In this document: one piece after another, positions 17,578-26,886 of the stretch
Layout of the letters: each line of letters opens with the position of its first letter
Numbering within the stretch: position 1 is the stretch's first letter
Assembly: GCF_019402665.1 (NCBI RefSeq)
Contig: NZ_VSST01000022.1
Location: forward strand, 41,672 to 105,671
Direction of reading: 5' to 3'
Length of the DNA: 64,000 nt
From: Bradyrhizobium canariense
GTDB taxonomy: Bacteria; Pseudomonadota; Alphaproteobacteria; Rhizobiales; Xanthobacteraceae
Position numbers and translations under genes: made by a program
Notes under the pieces: generated by a model
Told to the model about the DNA's origin: nothing
The model's input: only the letters and a program-made list of their open reading frames with translations
Database searches by the model: none

Positions 17578-18512
17578 TCCAGAACGGCTATCTTTCCAGA
17601 CACTGCCCGATCTGCGGGAGCAAGCCGCCGGCCAAGCCGGAGATCTCCTCCGAGGTCCCCGCCGAGACCAAGGACTTCGAGTCCCTGGTTCCCTATTGGA
17701 ACGGGTTATTCAAGGACAAGGTCTTCTTTTCCTATTATCGCTGCGAGACCTGCGGACTTCTGTACACGCCGACATTCTTCACCGGGCCGCAGCTTGCGCA
17801 GCTCTACGCGCAGATGCCGCCGAACATGGACGTCGTGCCGCTCGACTCGCTCGAGCGCACCCAGCGCGGCTATTTCGACATGCTGAAGTCCGCAGCGCCG
17901 CTTCAAGGCGGCTTCATCGAGGTCGGCCCGGACGTCGGCCTGTTCACCAGGAACTGCGTCAAGGACGGACGCTTCGACCAGTATTGGCTGTTCGAGCCCA
18001 ACCGTGACGTCGAGTCGGCCCTGAGCTCGACGATGGGGGCTGCGAAATTCCACATCATCCACGACATGTTCGGCTTCTCGCAGGTTCCGGATGGAGCTGC
18101 GTCAGTGGCCGTGATGGTTCACGTCATGGACCATCTGCTCGACCCCGTGGCGACGCTGCGCGAACTCCGCGGAAAGCTCGCCCCTGGCGGCAACGTCATG
18201 CTCGTCACCCACGACGAGTCCTCGCTGCTTCGCCGCGCGATCGGCTGGAAGTGGCCGGCCTTCTGCCTGCAGCATCCCGAGATCTACAATCTCAAAACCA
18301 TGCGCAAACTGTTCGAGATCGCCGGCTATGACGTGGTCAAGCAGGCCAAGACGGTGAACTACTTCCCCATCGCCTTCCTTCTCAAGCAGCTGTTGTGGGC
18401 CCTGGGGCTCAAGGTCAATTCCGTTCCGAGCTTCGGACAGGTCGCCGTCGGGCTCAAGCTCGGCAACATGCTGACCATCGCGACCCCGAAGAGAGCCGCC
18501 TCAAATGACTGA
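17574..18512 (+). CDS. Class I SAM methyltransferase with N-terminal zinc ribbon
   Basis: A 312-residue protein. Two cysteine pairs, CPIC (11-14) and CETC (57-60), form a probable zinc ribbon, followed by a SAM fold with motif I EVGPDVG (116-122) and GGNVMLVTHD. Sugar C-methyltransferases of the NovU/TylC3 type also have an N-terminal zinc-binding domain, so carbon methylation of a keto-sugar is possible, as is O-methylation. The ATG at 17574 overlaps the gtrA stop (ATGA) and the 3' end overlaps the GtrB-like gene by 8 bases. Confidence 0.8.
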   Translation: MIQNGYLSRHCPICGSKPPAKPEISSEVPAETKDFESLVPYWNGLFKDKVFFSYYRCETCGLLYTPTFFTGPQLAQLYAQMPPNMDVVPLDSLERTQRGYFDMLKSAAPLQGGFIEVGPDVGLFTRNCVKDGRFDQYWLFEPNRDVESALSSTMGAAKFHIIHDMFGFSQVPDGAASVAVMVHVMDHLLDPVATLRELRGKLAPGGNVMLVTHDESSLLRRAIGWKWPAFCLQHPEIYNLKTMRKLFEIAGYDVVKQAKTVNYFPIAFLLKQLLWALGLKVNSVPSFGQVAVGLKLGNMLTIATPKRAASND

Positions 18513-19443
18513 CCGCAAGCTGCTCAGCATCGTCACGCCCTGCTACAACGAAGAAGACAACGTCGACGAGCTCTATCGCCGCATCAAGGCCGTGATAACC
18601 GGCGAGACCGCCTACGATTTCGAGATCATCTTCATCGACAACGCGTCCAGGGACGGGACGGTTGCCAAGGTGAAGACGCTCGCCGCGCTCGATCCGGCGG
18701 TCAAGCTGATCGTCAACACCCGCAATTTCGGCCACATCCGCTCGCCCTATCACGGCATCACCCAGTCGAGCGGCGCGGCCACGATCTATCTCGCCTCCGA
18801 TCTTCAGGATCCTCCGGAGATCATTCCGCAGTTCATCCGTGCATGGGAGAACGGCTACAAGCTGGTGATGGCGATCAAGCCCGTCAGCATGGGAAATGCC
18901 CTCGTCCACTCGCTGCGCAAGAGCTACTACCGTTTCCTCGACGGCATCTCGGACATCTCGCTGCTCAGCGATTCGACCGGGTTCGGCCTCTACGACAAGG
19001 AAGTTCTGGACCATGTCCGCGAGATCGGCGATCCCTACCCGTACCTTCGCGGACTGATCTGCGAGCTCGGATACGAGATCAAGACGATCCCGTTCGAGCA
19101 GCCGCGCCGGTTGCGGGGCATCTCCAAGAACAACATCTACACGCTCTACGACATCGCGATGCTCGGCATCGTCAGCCATTCCAAGGTGCCGATCCGGATC
19201 GCCGCCTTCTTCGGCTTCCTCATCGGCTTTCTCAGCATCCTGGCGGCGCTAGGCTATCTGGTGCTGAAGCTCATGTTCTGGGAAGATTTTCCGTTCGGCC
19301 TCGCCCCGATCATGATCGGCGTCTTCTTCCTGTTCGGGGTTCAGCTCCTGTTCGTCGGCATCCTCGGCGAGTACATCGGTTCGATCCACACCTACGTGCA
19401 GCGCCGGCCGACCGTCGTGGAAAAAGAGAGGGTCAATTTTTGA
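18505..19443 (+). CDS. GtrB/DPM1-type polyprenyl-phosphate glycosyltransferase
   Basis: A 312-residue GT2 enzyme: SIVTPCYNEEDNV at the N-terminus, then IDNASRDGT, the LASDLQDPPE metal-binding region, and two C-terminal membrane helices (about 230-290). GtrB-type enzymes move a sugar from a nucleotide to undecaprenyl phosphate for flipping by GtrA and transfer by a GT-C enzyme. That exact trio is present here in order. The nucleotide sugar used could be the product of the upstream pathway or plain UDP-glucose. Confidence 0.9.
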   Translation: MTDRKLLSIVTPCYNEEDNVDELYRRIKAVITGETAYDFEIIFIDNASRDGTVAKVKTLAALDPAVKLIVNTRNFGHIRSPYHGITQSSGAATIYLASDLQDPPEIIPQFIRAWENGYKLVMAIKPVSMGNALVHSLRKSYYRFLDGISDISLLSDSTGFGLYDKEVLDHVREIGDPYPYLRGLICELGYEIKTIPFEQPRRLRGISKNNIYTLYDIAMLGIVSHSKVPIRIAAFFGFLIGFLSILAALGYLVLKLMFWEDFPFGLAPIMIGVFFLFGVQLLFVGILGEYIGSIHTYVQRRPTVVEKERVNF

Positions 19444-20810
19444 TCCGGCCCGCGAGCAGCAAGCGAACGACGCCATTCCTTCTCGCATGTTGCGTCGTTC
19501 AGATCGCGGGATGCGTGTACTACTGGCTGTTCTTCAAGAAGAACGGCTACCTTGCCTCGCCGTTCGTGTACGACAAGGCCGATACGTTTATGGATCTATT
19601 CCATACGATGTATTGGGCTGACGAGTCCGGGCGCTATACGGCCTGGAACTCGGTTTACCCGCCGCTCAACTTTCTTGTCCTGAAGAGCGTGAGATGGCTG
19701 ATGTTCGGCGCCGCGCACGAGTCGGATGCTTTCAACCTGCGGGACGCGGCACAGCCCTTTTTCCTCTACGTCCTTGCGGCCTACGCCGTCGCAGTCCTCT
19801 TCGTCTTCCGCGACGCATTGTGGCGTGACTTCACGCGGCCGCAGAGGGCGCTGGTTTTCGTCGCGGTACTCTTGTCCCCGCCGATCCTGTTCACGGTGGA
19901 GCGCGGCAATCTGATCATCTTCGTACTGGGATTTCTCGCCTTGGCGCTCTCGAGCCTCGGCTGGGCAAGAGCGCTCGCGATCGGAATGCTGATCAACATC
20001 AAGCCGTACTTTGCGCTCTACCTGATCGCATTCGTGGTCACACAAAGGCCGAAAGAGCTGATTTCCTGCACCTTGATGGCAGGCGCTATCTATATCCTCA
20101 CCGGCATCGTGCTTGACGCGCAGTTCCTCACCTTCGTGACGAACCTCCTGCAATTCTCCCAGGAGTTCAGCCTGTTCTCGCCGCGCGAGCTGCTCGGCCT
20201 GCCCTCGAGTGTCTCGGCCTTCAGCACCATCCTGCGGCTCTACCAGTACAGTGGAGGCACACTCTCGATCGCCGGCTTCGATATCGACGCGATGGCCACC
20301 CTGATCGAAACGGTGAAATGGCTGACGATCCTTGCGCTGTTCATCGCACTCTGGCGCGTGAGGGCCTGCATCTCCGTCGAGACGACGCTGGCTGCAACGA
20401 CTATCGCAATTAGCAATCTCGGCGTCTGGGTTGGCGGCTACTCGTTCATCTTCTATGCCTGCCTCGTTCCAATCTTCTGCCGCCTGACGTACAGCAAGAT
20501 CTATCTCGCCTGCGTCTGCCTGATCTTCGCTCCGATCGATGCCGTGGTGCTGTTCAACGAAAGCCTCGGCGATAGCTACTCCTATCTCTCTGGCGCGACG
20601 GTCCCCGTGGCCTTTCAACTGACCGCCGGCGCCTTGATGCGCCCCGTCGTCAACTTCGTCCTACTGTTCGTCATGACCGTCGAGATCCTGACCAATCGCG
20701 CGTTTTCGATGCCGGGGATTCTGAAAGACACGCGCTTGGCGATCCGTCGCGATGACCGCTTGTCGCCGATTGCTACCTTCCAACGCAATGGATTCTCGAG
20801 GCCAGCATGA
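19440..20810 (+). CDS. Polytopic membrane glycosyltransferase-like protein (GT-C/GT87-like)
   Basis: A 456-residue protein with many hydrophobic helices and an early periplasmic loop containing DKADTFMDLFHTMYWADESG and WNSVYPPL, features of GT87-type polyprenol-linked glycosyltransferases. A TTG at 19440 overlapping the previous stop (TTGA) is the best start; no ATG occurs early enough to keep the first helix. It is probably the third component after GtrA and GtrB, attaching the flipped sugar to O-antigen or lipid A. Confidence 0.75.
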   Translation: MIRPASSKRTTPFLLACCVVQIAGCVYYWLFFKKNGYLASPFVYDKADTFMDLFHTMYWADESGRYTAWNSVYPPLNFLVLKSVRWLMFGAAHESDAFNLRDAAQPFFLYVLAAYAVAVLFVFRDALWRDFTRPQRALVFVAVLLSPPILFTVERGNLIIFVLGFLALALSSLGWARALAIGMLINIKPYFALYLIAFVVTQRPKELISCTLMAGAIYILTGIVLDAQFLTFVTNLLQFSQEFSLFSPRELLGLPSSVSAFSTILRLYQYSGGTLSIAGFDIDAMATLIETVKWLTILALFIALWRVRACISVETTLAATTIAISNLGVWVGGYSFIFYACLVPIFCRLTYSKIYLACVCLIFAPIDAVVLFNESLGDSYSYLSGATVPVAFQLTAGALMRPVVNFVLLFVMTVEILTNRAFSMPGILKDTRLAIRRDDRLSPIATFQRNGFSRPA

Positions 20811-21625
20811 CCGATCTGTCGCAGGCAAGTTCGAAACCGATCTCCGTCAGAAGAACCGTGATCATCCTGCTGGTGGCAGCTCTTCTCGGCCTCTTCGCGG
20901 GCCTCGCCGCCACGCGCACCACCGTCGCCAGCAGCCAGGCGATCGCCGTCATCAGCATTGGAAAACCCAATAAGGACGGCTTCCTGGAGGAACCGTTTTC
21001 GCTCATTGAGCGGATCAAGTCGACCGGGTTTGCCACAACCGTGGCTGCACGTGCGGCCATGCCAGACCTGACCACCCTGCTTCCCGCGCGGCAGTACGGC
21101 GGAGCCGGCGCGCTTGAAGCCCGCACCCTGAGAGAGCCGACGCTCATCGAGATTCGGGTCAATCTTCCGCGGGCGGAAGCGGCCCAGAAGGCTGTCGCGG
21201 CGGTCATGGACCAATTGCTTGCTGATCACGAGATGAAGGAGCGGCCGCTGACCGACAGCGTTCGATCGTCTTTGCCGTTGATCGAGAAAGGCGTGTCGCA
21301 ACTGGTCGAATCCCGCGACATGATCACCAAGCGCCTAGGAAGCCTGCCTCAGGACGGACAGACCGATCAGGAGATCGCGGCACTTCGCTCCGCCCTTGCC
21401 TTGACCGAAACCGGGCTGAGTTCACTTGTGGACAGCGCGAGGGCTCTGACGGTCCTTGCCGTCGACAGCCGAAAGACCCAGATCGTCGCGGCTCCAACGG
21501 TGATGACGACGAGCGGCGGCTCGTTCTACCGAATGACCGCGGCGGGGACAGTGGTGGGTCTGGTCATCGGATTTCTCCTGCTCCAATTGTTCCCCAGCCT
21601 TTTCCGTGCGCGAAGCGCGGCATGA
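20807..21625 (+). CDS. Wzz-like polysaccharide chain-length protein
   Basis: A 272-residue protein with one helix near residues 17-36, a large periplasmic part rich in charged helices, and a second helix near 245-262. This is the Wzz/PCP-1 topology. The Pro-rich stretch usually seen before the second helix is weak, so assignment rests mainly on topology and context. Its ATG overlaps the preceding stop (ATGA). It ends the twelve-gene plus-strand operon. Confidence 0.65.
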   Translation: MTDLSQASSKPISVRRTVIILLVAALLGLFAGLAATRTTVASSQAIAVISIGKPNKDGFLEEPFSLIERIKSTGFATTVAARAAMPDLTTLLPARQYGGAGALEARTLREPTLIEIRVNLPRAEAAQKAVAAVMDQLLADHEMKERPLTDSVRSSLPLIEKGVSQLVESRDMITKRLGSLPQDGQTDQEIAALRSALALTETGLSSLVDSARALTVLAVDSRKTQIVAAPTVMTTSGGSFYRMTAAGTVVGLVIGFLLLQLFPSLFRARSAA

Positions 21626-22066
21626 AACCTGCTTCTCGTGGACTTATTGCGAAATAGATGAGCGGTGCAACTATGCCGTGACGGAAGTGCAAAAGCTCTT
21701 GGCATCGGCGCCACGAAAGCTCAGTAACCTGAGCCGGGAGGGCCGGCTACGCCAAAAGATACCTTGGCGGTCGACGATGGCCGCAACTGACGATCAATTG
21801 CCGTGCTCGCGATCGGTTCCGCCGGTCGTCGAACAGTCCGGCAGCCCATATCCGGTGCCGGGATGCAGCTTCAGCGGACCACAACCGGGGGCAGAATGCT
21901 GCACATCGAGCGAGAAGGATCCAAAAAGACTTTGAACAGCAGACCGATCCGTCTTTGAAGATGAGATCGCGTGCTGTAAGAGCAATAAATTATTGGCCGG
22001 ATTCCCGCCACATTTGGCTCTCTCCGGCAGCTCAGCAGCGATAGGCAGCACTGAGGCGATGATTTC
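21626..22066 (+). other. Intergenic region after the CDP-sugar operon
   Basis: This 441-base gap has no convincing gene. A 109-codon frame across it has atypical composition and overlaps the Wzz-like gene. An AT-rich stretch around 21970-22000 could hold the promoter of the following large membrane-protein gene. No clear hairpin followed by a T-run is visible. Confidence 0.45.
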
Positions 22067-25000
22067 ATGACCGTCTCAGCGAAAGCGGCCAGTAGATACG
22101 CCCCGTACAGGTGGCTGCTGAGAGACCCGATCGCCATCCTGGCTTTGCTCGTCTTGGCGATAGCCGTGCTCTCACAGCCCATGCTGTCGCGAGAGCTGAT
22201 TCCCGAAGGCCTCGTATTCACCCGGTCCGTGGTCTCCGACCAAAGCCTCACCGAGGAACAGGCCCCGCTCGACCTCGGAGCCCTCGGAACGTCCGACCGG
22301 TCCACCGCGCTCAAGCTTGATCTCGACTTCAAGGTCTCGACTACAACGGGCCATCCCAATTTGCTGCAGACCGACGCTGCCAATCAGGGCCTTCGTGTCG
22401 AGCTGGGCGGTCGCGTTCTCGCGCTCATCGTCGGCAGCCGCGCCAATGGAGTACCGTACCAAGCCATACCCCTGTTCACGAAACTGTCGATCGGAACATG
22501 GCATCATCTGACCATTCGCATCGTCGGAGGACGCTATGTCGACGTCGCGCTCGATGGCCTTTGGCCCGACGCGATGAGGTTCGACAAACCCTTTTCCATG
22601 CGGAACACAAGGGTTGGCATCGGTTTCGACGACCTGAGACGTTTCCGCGGTGACCTGAAGAATATCCATGTCTCGGTCGGGTCGTCACCTCTGTTTCGCG
22701 TGTGGTTGGCGATCGTCAATATTCGCATTGAATGGTTCCTCGGCCTGTTCGCCATTGTCCTCCTTCAAAGGTATTTCGCGCATCATCCTCTCTCCTTCGT
22801 CCCCTCGGACATCGACATCCAACGGGCCGGAATCCTGAAACACCAGTTGGAGATTCTGCTGACGAAGCTGCCGCTTCCGCTGATCTGCCTGTCGATCCTT
22901 CTGAACTTGAGCGCCGCCCTCTATTCGGCAGCGATCCGTCATTTTCTCCAGGAATCCGACTTCATCACGCGGACGCTGCTGCCGGGATTCCAGCGATTGG
23001 AAGGCGCGCCGCCGTTCAACTCGCAACTTCTCCTCTTCATGCTCGTCGAGATGTCGCTGGTCGGCACTTTGGCGGTTTTCTGGTTCGCGACACCTCTTGG
23101 AAAACCAGAGCTCGATCGCATTCCTCGCAAACTGATCGCGGGGATCTGCGCTCTGTCCGCAGCTCATCTCCTGATCGCCTATGGCATTTCGGCGAAGATT
23201 CTCGTTGCCTGCGCGATCGTCATGCTGCTGATCCTGCTCGCGCCCTGGCCATATCTGACCTTTACGCTGGCGCGCAGGCCCGTCCTGGCGACGCTGGCCG
23301 TGACGCGGCGCAGCTCCCGTTCGCCGCAACTCAACACCGCGTCGATCGCGCGCTTGAAGGCCGCAACGATGCCGGCGATCTCCGGACCGTTGTTCCGCAT
23401 CTCGCCATTGGCCCGCAAGAGCCTGGCGCTGGTCGCGGGACTCCTGGTGTGCGCCGTTCTGGCGTGGCCTGTTCTTGCGGCCTGGTATCCGGTCATCATT
23501 CCCAACGACTACTTGGAAGCAGTCGACCGTTTCCGGCTCAAGACCTCAACCGGGACTATCGATATCAGCCGGGACCAGATGTCCGACTGTCTCAGCAAGA
23601 TGGGCGCAAAGGACGGCACGGAAGAGGTCCCCTCGCCGAACGATCCGCCCGCGACGTTCAGTTGCGCCGGGCTCTCCCTTTCGGTCGACGAATGGAGCGG
23701 GCTCCAGGACTCGCTGGTATCGACCACCGGCTGGCAGGGCGAGGTCGGGCGCACCCTGTTTCACCACTCCTACATCTTCGTGCCGGCGCAGCACCTTCTG
23801 ACCTACGGAATCGATCGGGCCGTTCCCTATCTCTACGGATACGGCAATACGCTCATGCATGCCGCTCTCATGCGGCTGGACGGCGGTCCTACGCTGAGCT
23901 CCTACTTCTCGACGTTCCCGGTTGCGGAGCTGGCGGGAATCGCCGGAATTGCGCTTCTGGTTCTGCTGGTCGGGCGTAGCGGCTGGGTGGCCGTTGCGGC
24001 CTTCGCGCTGTCCCTCGCCGCGTTCTATTCCATCACCTACGTCCCGGTGTTCCTCGCCGCGAGCTTCAGCCCGGCACGCTATGTGGGCCTGCTGTTCCAG
24101 CTCGCCTCGATCTGCGTGTGCTGCAGAAATCCCGCGAACACGCGACTGCTATTGCTGCTACCGCTCGCCGCAGCCGCCTCGCTGTTCTGGAATACCGAGT
24201 TCGCACTTCTTGGCCTCGTCGGCCAGGGACTGCTGACGATTGCCCCCGTCATGCAGCTGACGCTGATGCGGCGGATCCTCCTGCTCGGATCGTTGGCCGC
24301 CTGCGCCCTGGTCTATCCAATGCTGTTCTGGACCTCGCCCGACATCATCCGGACGGTTCAGCTGTCGTTCTTCAACATCGGCATGCCCTTCTTGGGACCG
24401 AGGGACGCGCTATGGTTCTTTGCAAGCCTGATCGCCATCGAAGCCGGTCTGTTCGGCCTGGCGCTGCTGTTTCTGAAGCCCGAGCGCACCTTGCGGCTGT
24501 GCTATCTGCCCGTGCTGGGCCTGCTGATCGTCAAGTACATCTACAATCCGTCCTCGCCGCATCTCTATCTGGTTCACACGCTGCTATGGCCGGCGCTGCT
24601 GCTCTATCTGCCTCCGATCGCGGCGAGCATGAGACCCTTCATCGCGGTCGTAGCCGTCTGCATCGCTGCCGTCGCCGGCAGCATCTACAAGTCAGATGCC
24701 GCAGCCTTCCGCAAACTGTTCGCCGATGACTACGCTATCAGCAACTGGCCCTCGCTCGGCGAATCCATCGGCTTCGTGGCACCGGAGGAGCCGATCAGCG
24801 AACGGGTCGCGAGCATCCGTGAACATATCGGCCCCGACGACACGCTGATCTTCCTGTCGCCCTTCGACCAGGTCCTGAGTTTCTACGTTAATCCGAAGAC
24901 GGTCTGCGGCCATTTCGATATTTTGAGCAACCTTGCCAGCCACGCGATCGAAGATGTCATCCTGGCCTGCGCAACCCGATCGCCCAAGACGCTCATTGTT

Positions 25001-25210
25001 TATGACCGGGCCACGGAGAGCCCGTGTCCGACCGGATACCTCCAGACCCAGTCGCGATGCGCCCTGAAGGCAACAACGAAAGCCAATTTGACAGCACTCA
25101 GGGACAAATTGCTGCCCTCCGTCAAGCTCGTCGGGTCAGACCGGAACCTGCTGTTCTATCGTCCGGAGATCGGCGCCAGCGAAGACAAAAGCGCTTCGCG
25201 CGAACAATGA
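22067..25210 (+). CDS. Large polytopic protein with inserted lectin-like domain, function unknown
   Basis: A 1047-residue protein. One membrane helix (about 21-40) is followed by a roughly 160-residue soluble domain (44-205). That domain has a LamG/concanavalin-like pattern: TWHHLTIRIVGGRYVDVALDG, then FRGDLKNIHVSV. Many membrane helices follow, separated by a second soluble loop near 490-590. The C-terminal 150 residues are soluble and contain two Cys-rich segments. No known catalytic motif is certain, but size, topology and location in an O-antigen island suggest a membrane glycosyltransferase or polysaccharide-modifying protein. Confidence 0.6.
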   Translation: MTVSAKAASRYAPYRWLLRDPIAILALLVLAIAVLSQPMLSRELIPEGLVFTRSVVSDQSLTEEQAPLDLGALGTSDRSTALKLDLDFKVSTTTGHPNLLQTDAANQGLRVELGGRVLALIVGSRANGVPYQAIPLFTKLSIGTWHHLTIRIVGGRYVDVALDGLWPDAMRFDKPFSMRNTRVGIGFDDLRRFRGDLKNIHVSVGSSPLFRVWLAIVNIRIEWFLGLFAIVLLQRYFAHHPLSFVPSDIDIQRAGILKHQLEILLTKLPLPLICLSILLNLSAALYSAAIRHFLQESDFITRTLLPGFQRLEGAPPFNSQLLLFMLVEMSLVGTLAVFWFATPLGKPELDRIPRKLIAGICALSAAHLLIAYGISAKILVACAIVMLLILLAPWPYLTFTLARRPVLATLAVTRRSSRSPQLNTASIARLKAATMPAISGPLFRISPLARKSLALVAGLLVCAVLAWPVLAAWYPVIIPNDYLEAVDRFRLKTSTGTIDISRDQMSDCLSKMGAKDGTEEVPSPNDPPATFSCAGLSLSVDEWSGLQDSLVSTTGWQGEVGRTLFHHSYIFVPAQHLLTYGIDRAVPYLYGYGNTLMHAALMRLDGGPTLSSYFSTFPVAELAGIAGIALLVLLVGRSGWVAVAAFALSLAAFYSITYVPVFLAASFSPARYVGLLFQLASICVCCRNPANTRLLLLLPLAAAASLFWNTEFALLGLVGQGLLTIAPVMQLTLMRRILLLGSLAACALVYPMLFWTSPDIIRTVQLSFFNIGMPFLGPRDALWFFASLIAIEAGLFGLALLFLKPERTLRLCYLPVLGLLIVKYIYNPSSPHLYLVHTLLWPALLLYLPPIAASMRPFIAVVAVCIAAVAGSIYKSDAAAFRKLFADDYAISNWPSLGESIGFVAPEEPISERVASIREHIGPDDTLIFLSPFDQVLSFYVNPKTVCGHFDILSNLASHAIEDVILACATRSPKTLIVYDRATESPCPTGYLQTQSRCALKATTKANLTALRDKLLPSVKLVGSDRNLLFYRPEIGASEDKSASREQ

Positions 25211-25245
25211 GCATCGTCCTGCCCGATCGGTGTTTTGAGAAGGCG

Positions 25246-26886
25246 TCACAGCCTGGCGCAGCAGAGATCATCCATGCGGACGTCGGGATCGATCTTGTAT
25301 ACCGGGAAGTAATTGCATCGCGCGAGCACAAAGGTGGCGCCGAAGCTTCGAACGAAATGATCCACCGTCTTCGCCCCCGGATCGCGCGCATTGTAGCCGA
25401 CGCCGAGATAGGTGATCGGCATCAGATGCTGATGGGCCCTCATGGCGTCGAACGTCATGTCGTCGATGAAGATGTGCGCTTGCTGAGGCCTGATGCCGCA
25501 CTTGCCGGCAAACTTCGTCACGTTCGATCTCACGGCATTCCAGTCCGTGTCGAGCGGGATCGACGGTCCCGACCAGCCGGCCACGAAATTGGGCTTGATC
25601 TCGTCCAGCGTCACGCTCGCCGACAAGACGCAGACCGCGAGGCTGACGGCGCCGATTGGCCACAGCATCGCCCTCGCGAAGCCCCGGAGATGGCCGAGCG
25701 CGAGCGCATTGATGAGCACAAGCGCGAAGTTGATGTAGAAAGCGCGATAGAAGTTCGTCGGCACATCGATGAGGAAGAGGCCGAGATGCCCGGCGATGGC
25801 GAGGAACAGGTAGAGCGGCGGCGCCGCGACCAATAGCAACACTCGATCACGAATGGAGTGCTCTTTCGAAACCAGGCGTCGAAGGGTCTCGATGCCTCCA
25901 TGGAAAAACAGACCGCACGCAATCAGCAGGTTGAGCACAACCAATACCGAAATGAAGACGTTGAACGTCACGTAGAACGTCTTGCTCTTGTCCGTCTCCG
26001 TGCCCGGCAAATAGCCGTGCTCGTAGGCCGGTTCGAACAGGAACTGGTGTTGATACTTATTGACCTTGTCGGCGAGATAGTCCGTCACGGCGGGCCATCC
26101 TTCATGCTTTGCAAGGCCCGGCAGGGTCATGGTGTCGAAGAAGCGTTCCACATGCGGAAGCTCCGGACATTTGATCGCGGGAATGGCCGTGCTCGCGACC
26201 GCCCCGGTCGCAATGCAGAGGGCGCAAAGGCCGGCGAAGATCCGCACTGCGACCGGGCGCTGTCTGACCATGAATCCCGCCGCAAGCAGGATCCCGACCG
26301 GTGCGAGAATGAGGCCTTGCAGATGGGCAAAGAAGGCGAACAGCGCCAGCACGGTCGAGAGCGCAAGATAGAGGCAGACCACGACCGGATGGGTCCCATC
26401 GCGTTGGAGAAGCGTGTATCCGACGATACATGCCGCACCAAAGAGAATGAGCGGCAGCTCCATGCGAAACAGCACGAGTCCGGCGCCGGCCACACCGACG
26501 AAGCCGGCTGCGATGAGCAACGCGGCGGCCGGCGCACGGCGGTCTCGGAGCAGGATCAAGGCGGCGGCCACGGCGAGCATGACACCGGCCGACGGAATTC
26601 CCCGGATCAGCGACCAGCCAAAGGAGACGTCGAAAGCAGAGAATTGATAGGCGATGGGACGAAGCAGAACCGGGACGTCCCGCGCAACCGACGGGCACTG
26701 CGGCAGCAGCGAATATTCGAACGCGCCGTCAATCAGAAATCGCGCCCTGGCGAGCCGGAGCGCAACCTCGTCGGGGTAGAGCGGCATTTGATGCCACTGC
26801 GCAAGATAGAAGATCGCTGCCCCCAGAACAGCCAGTCCGCACGCCCACAGAGAAAGAGACCACCTATTGCTTAATTCGGATCCCAT
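25246..26886 (-). CDS. Polytopic membrane protein, GT-C glycosyltransferase-like
   Basis: A 546-residue protein with about ten helices. After the first helix comes LYPDEVALRLARARFL with the acidic pair Asp39-Glu40, which resembles the catalytic loop of GT-C transferases (ArnT/PMT style). A soluble C-terminal tail contains paired cysteines, including CNY and DLCCARL. It converges with the large membrane-protein gene upstream and diverges from a similar-size membrane protein downstream. A lipid-linked sugar transferase is the most likely role. Confidence 0.6.
   Translation of the reverse strand: MGSELSNRWSLSLWACGLAVLGAAIFYLAQWHQMPLYPDEVALRLARARFLIDGAFEYSLLPQCPSVARDVPVLLRPIAYQFSAFDVSFGWSLIRGIPSAGVMLAVAAALILLRDRRAPAAALLIAAGFVGVAGAGLVLFRMELPLILFGAACIVGYTLLQRDGTHPVVVCLYLALSTVLALFAFFAHLQGLILAPVGILLAAGFMVRQRPVAVRIFAGLCALCIATGAVASTAIPAIKCPELPHVERFFDTMTLPGLAKHEGWPAVTDYLADKVNKYQHQFLFEPAYEHGYLPGTETDKSKTFYVTFNVFISVLVVLNLLIACGLFFHGGIETLRRLVSKEHSIRDRVLLLVAAPPLYLFLAIAGHLGLFLIDVPTNFYRAFYINFALVLINALALGHLRGFARAMLWPIGAVSLAVCVLSASVTLDEIKPNFVAGWSGPSIPLDTDWNAVRSNVTKFAGKCGIRPQQAHIFIDDMTFDAMRAHQHLMPITYLGVGYNARDPGAKTVDHFVRSFGATFVLARCNYFPVYKIDPDVRMDDLCCARL

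Noticed and set aside
18843..20810. A 655-residue protein beginning inside the GtrB-like gene
   Set aside because: The first 199 residues are an out-of-frame reading of the glycosyltransferase gene; hydrophobic GT-C-like sequence begins at the TTG at 19440.
21606..21935. A 109-residue plus-strand frame after the Wzz-like gene
   Set aside because: It overlaps the Wzz-like gene, has atypical composition with many Cys and Pro residues, and shows no domain.
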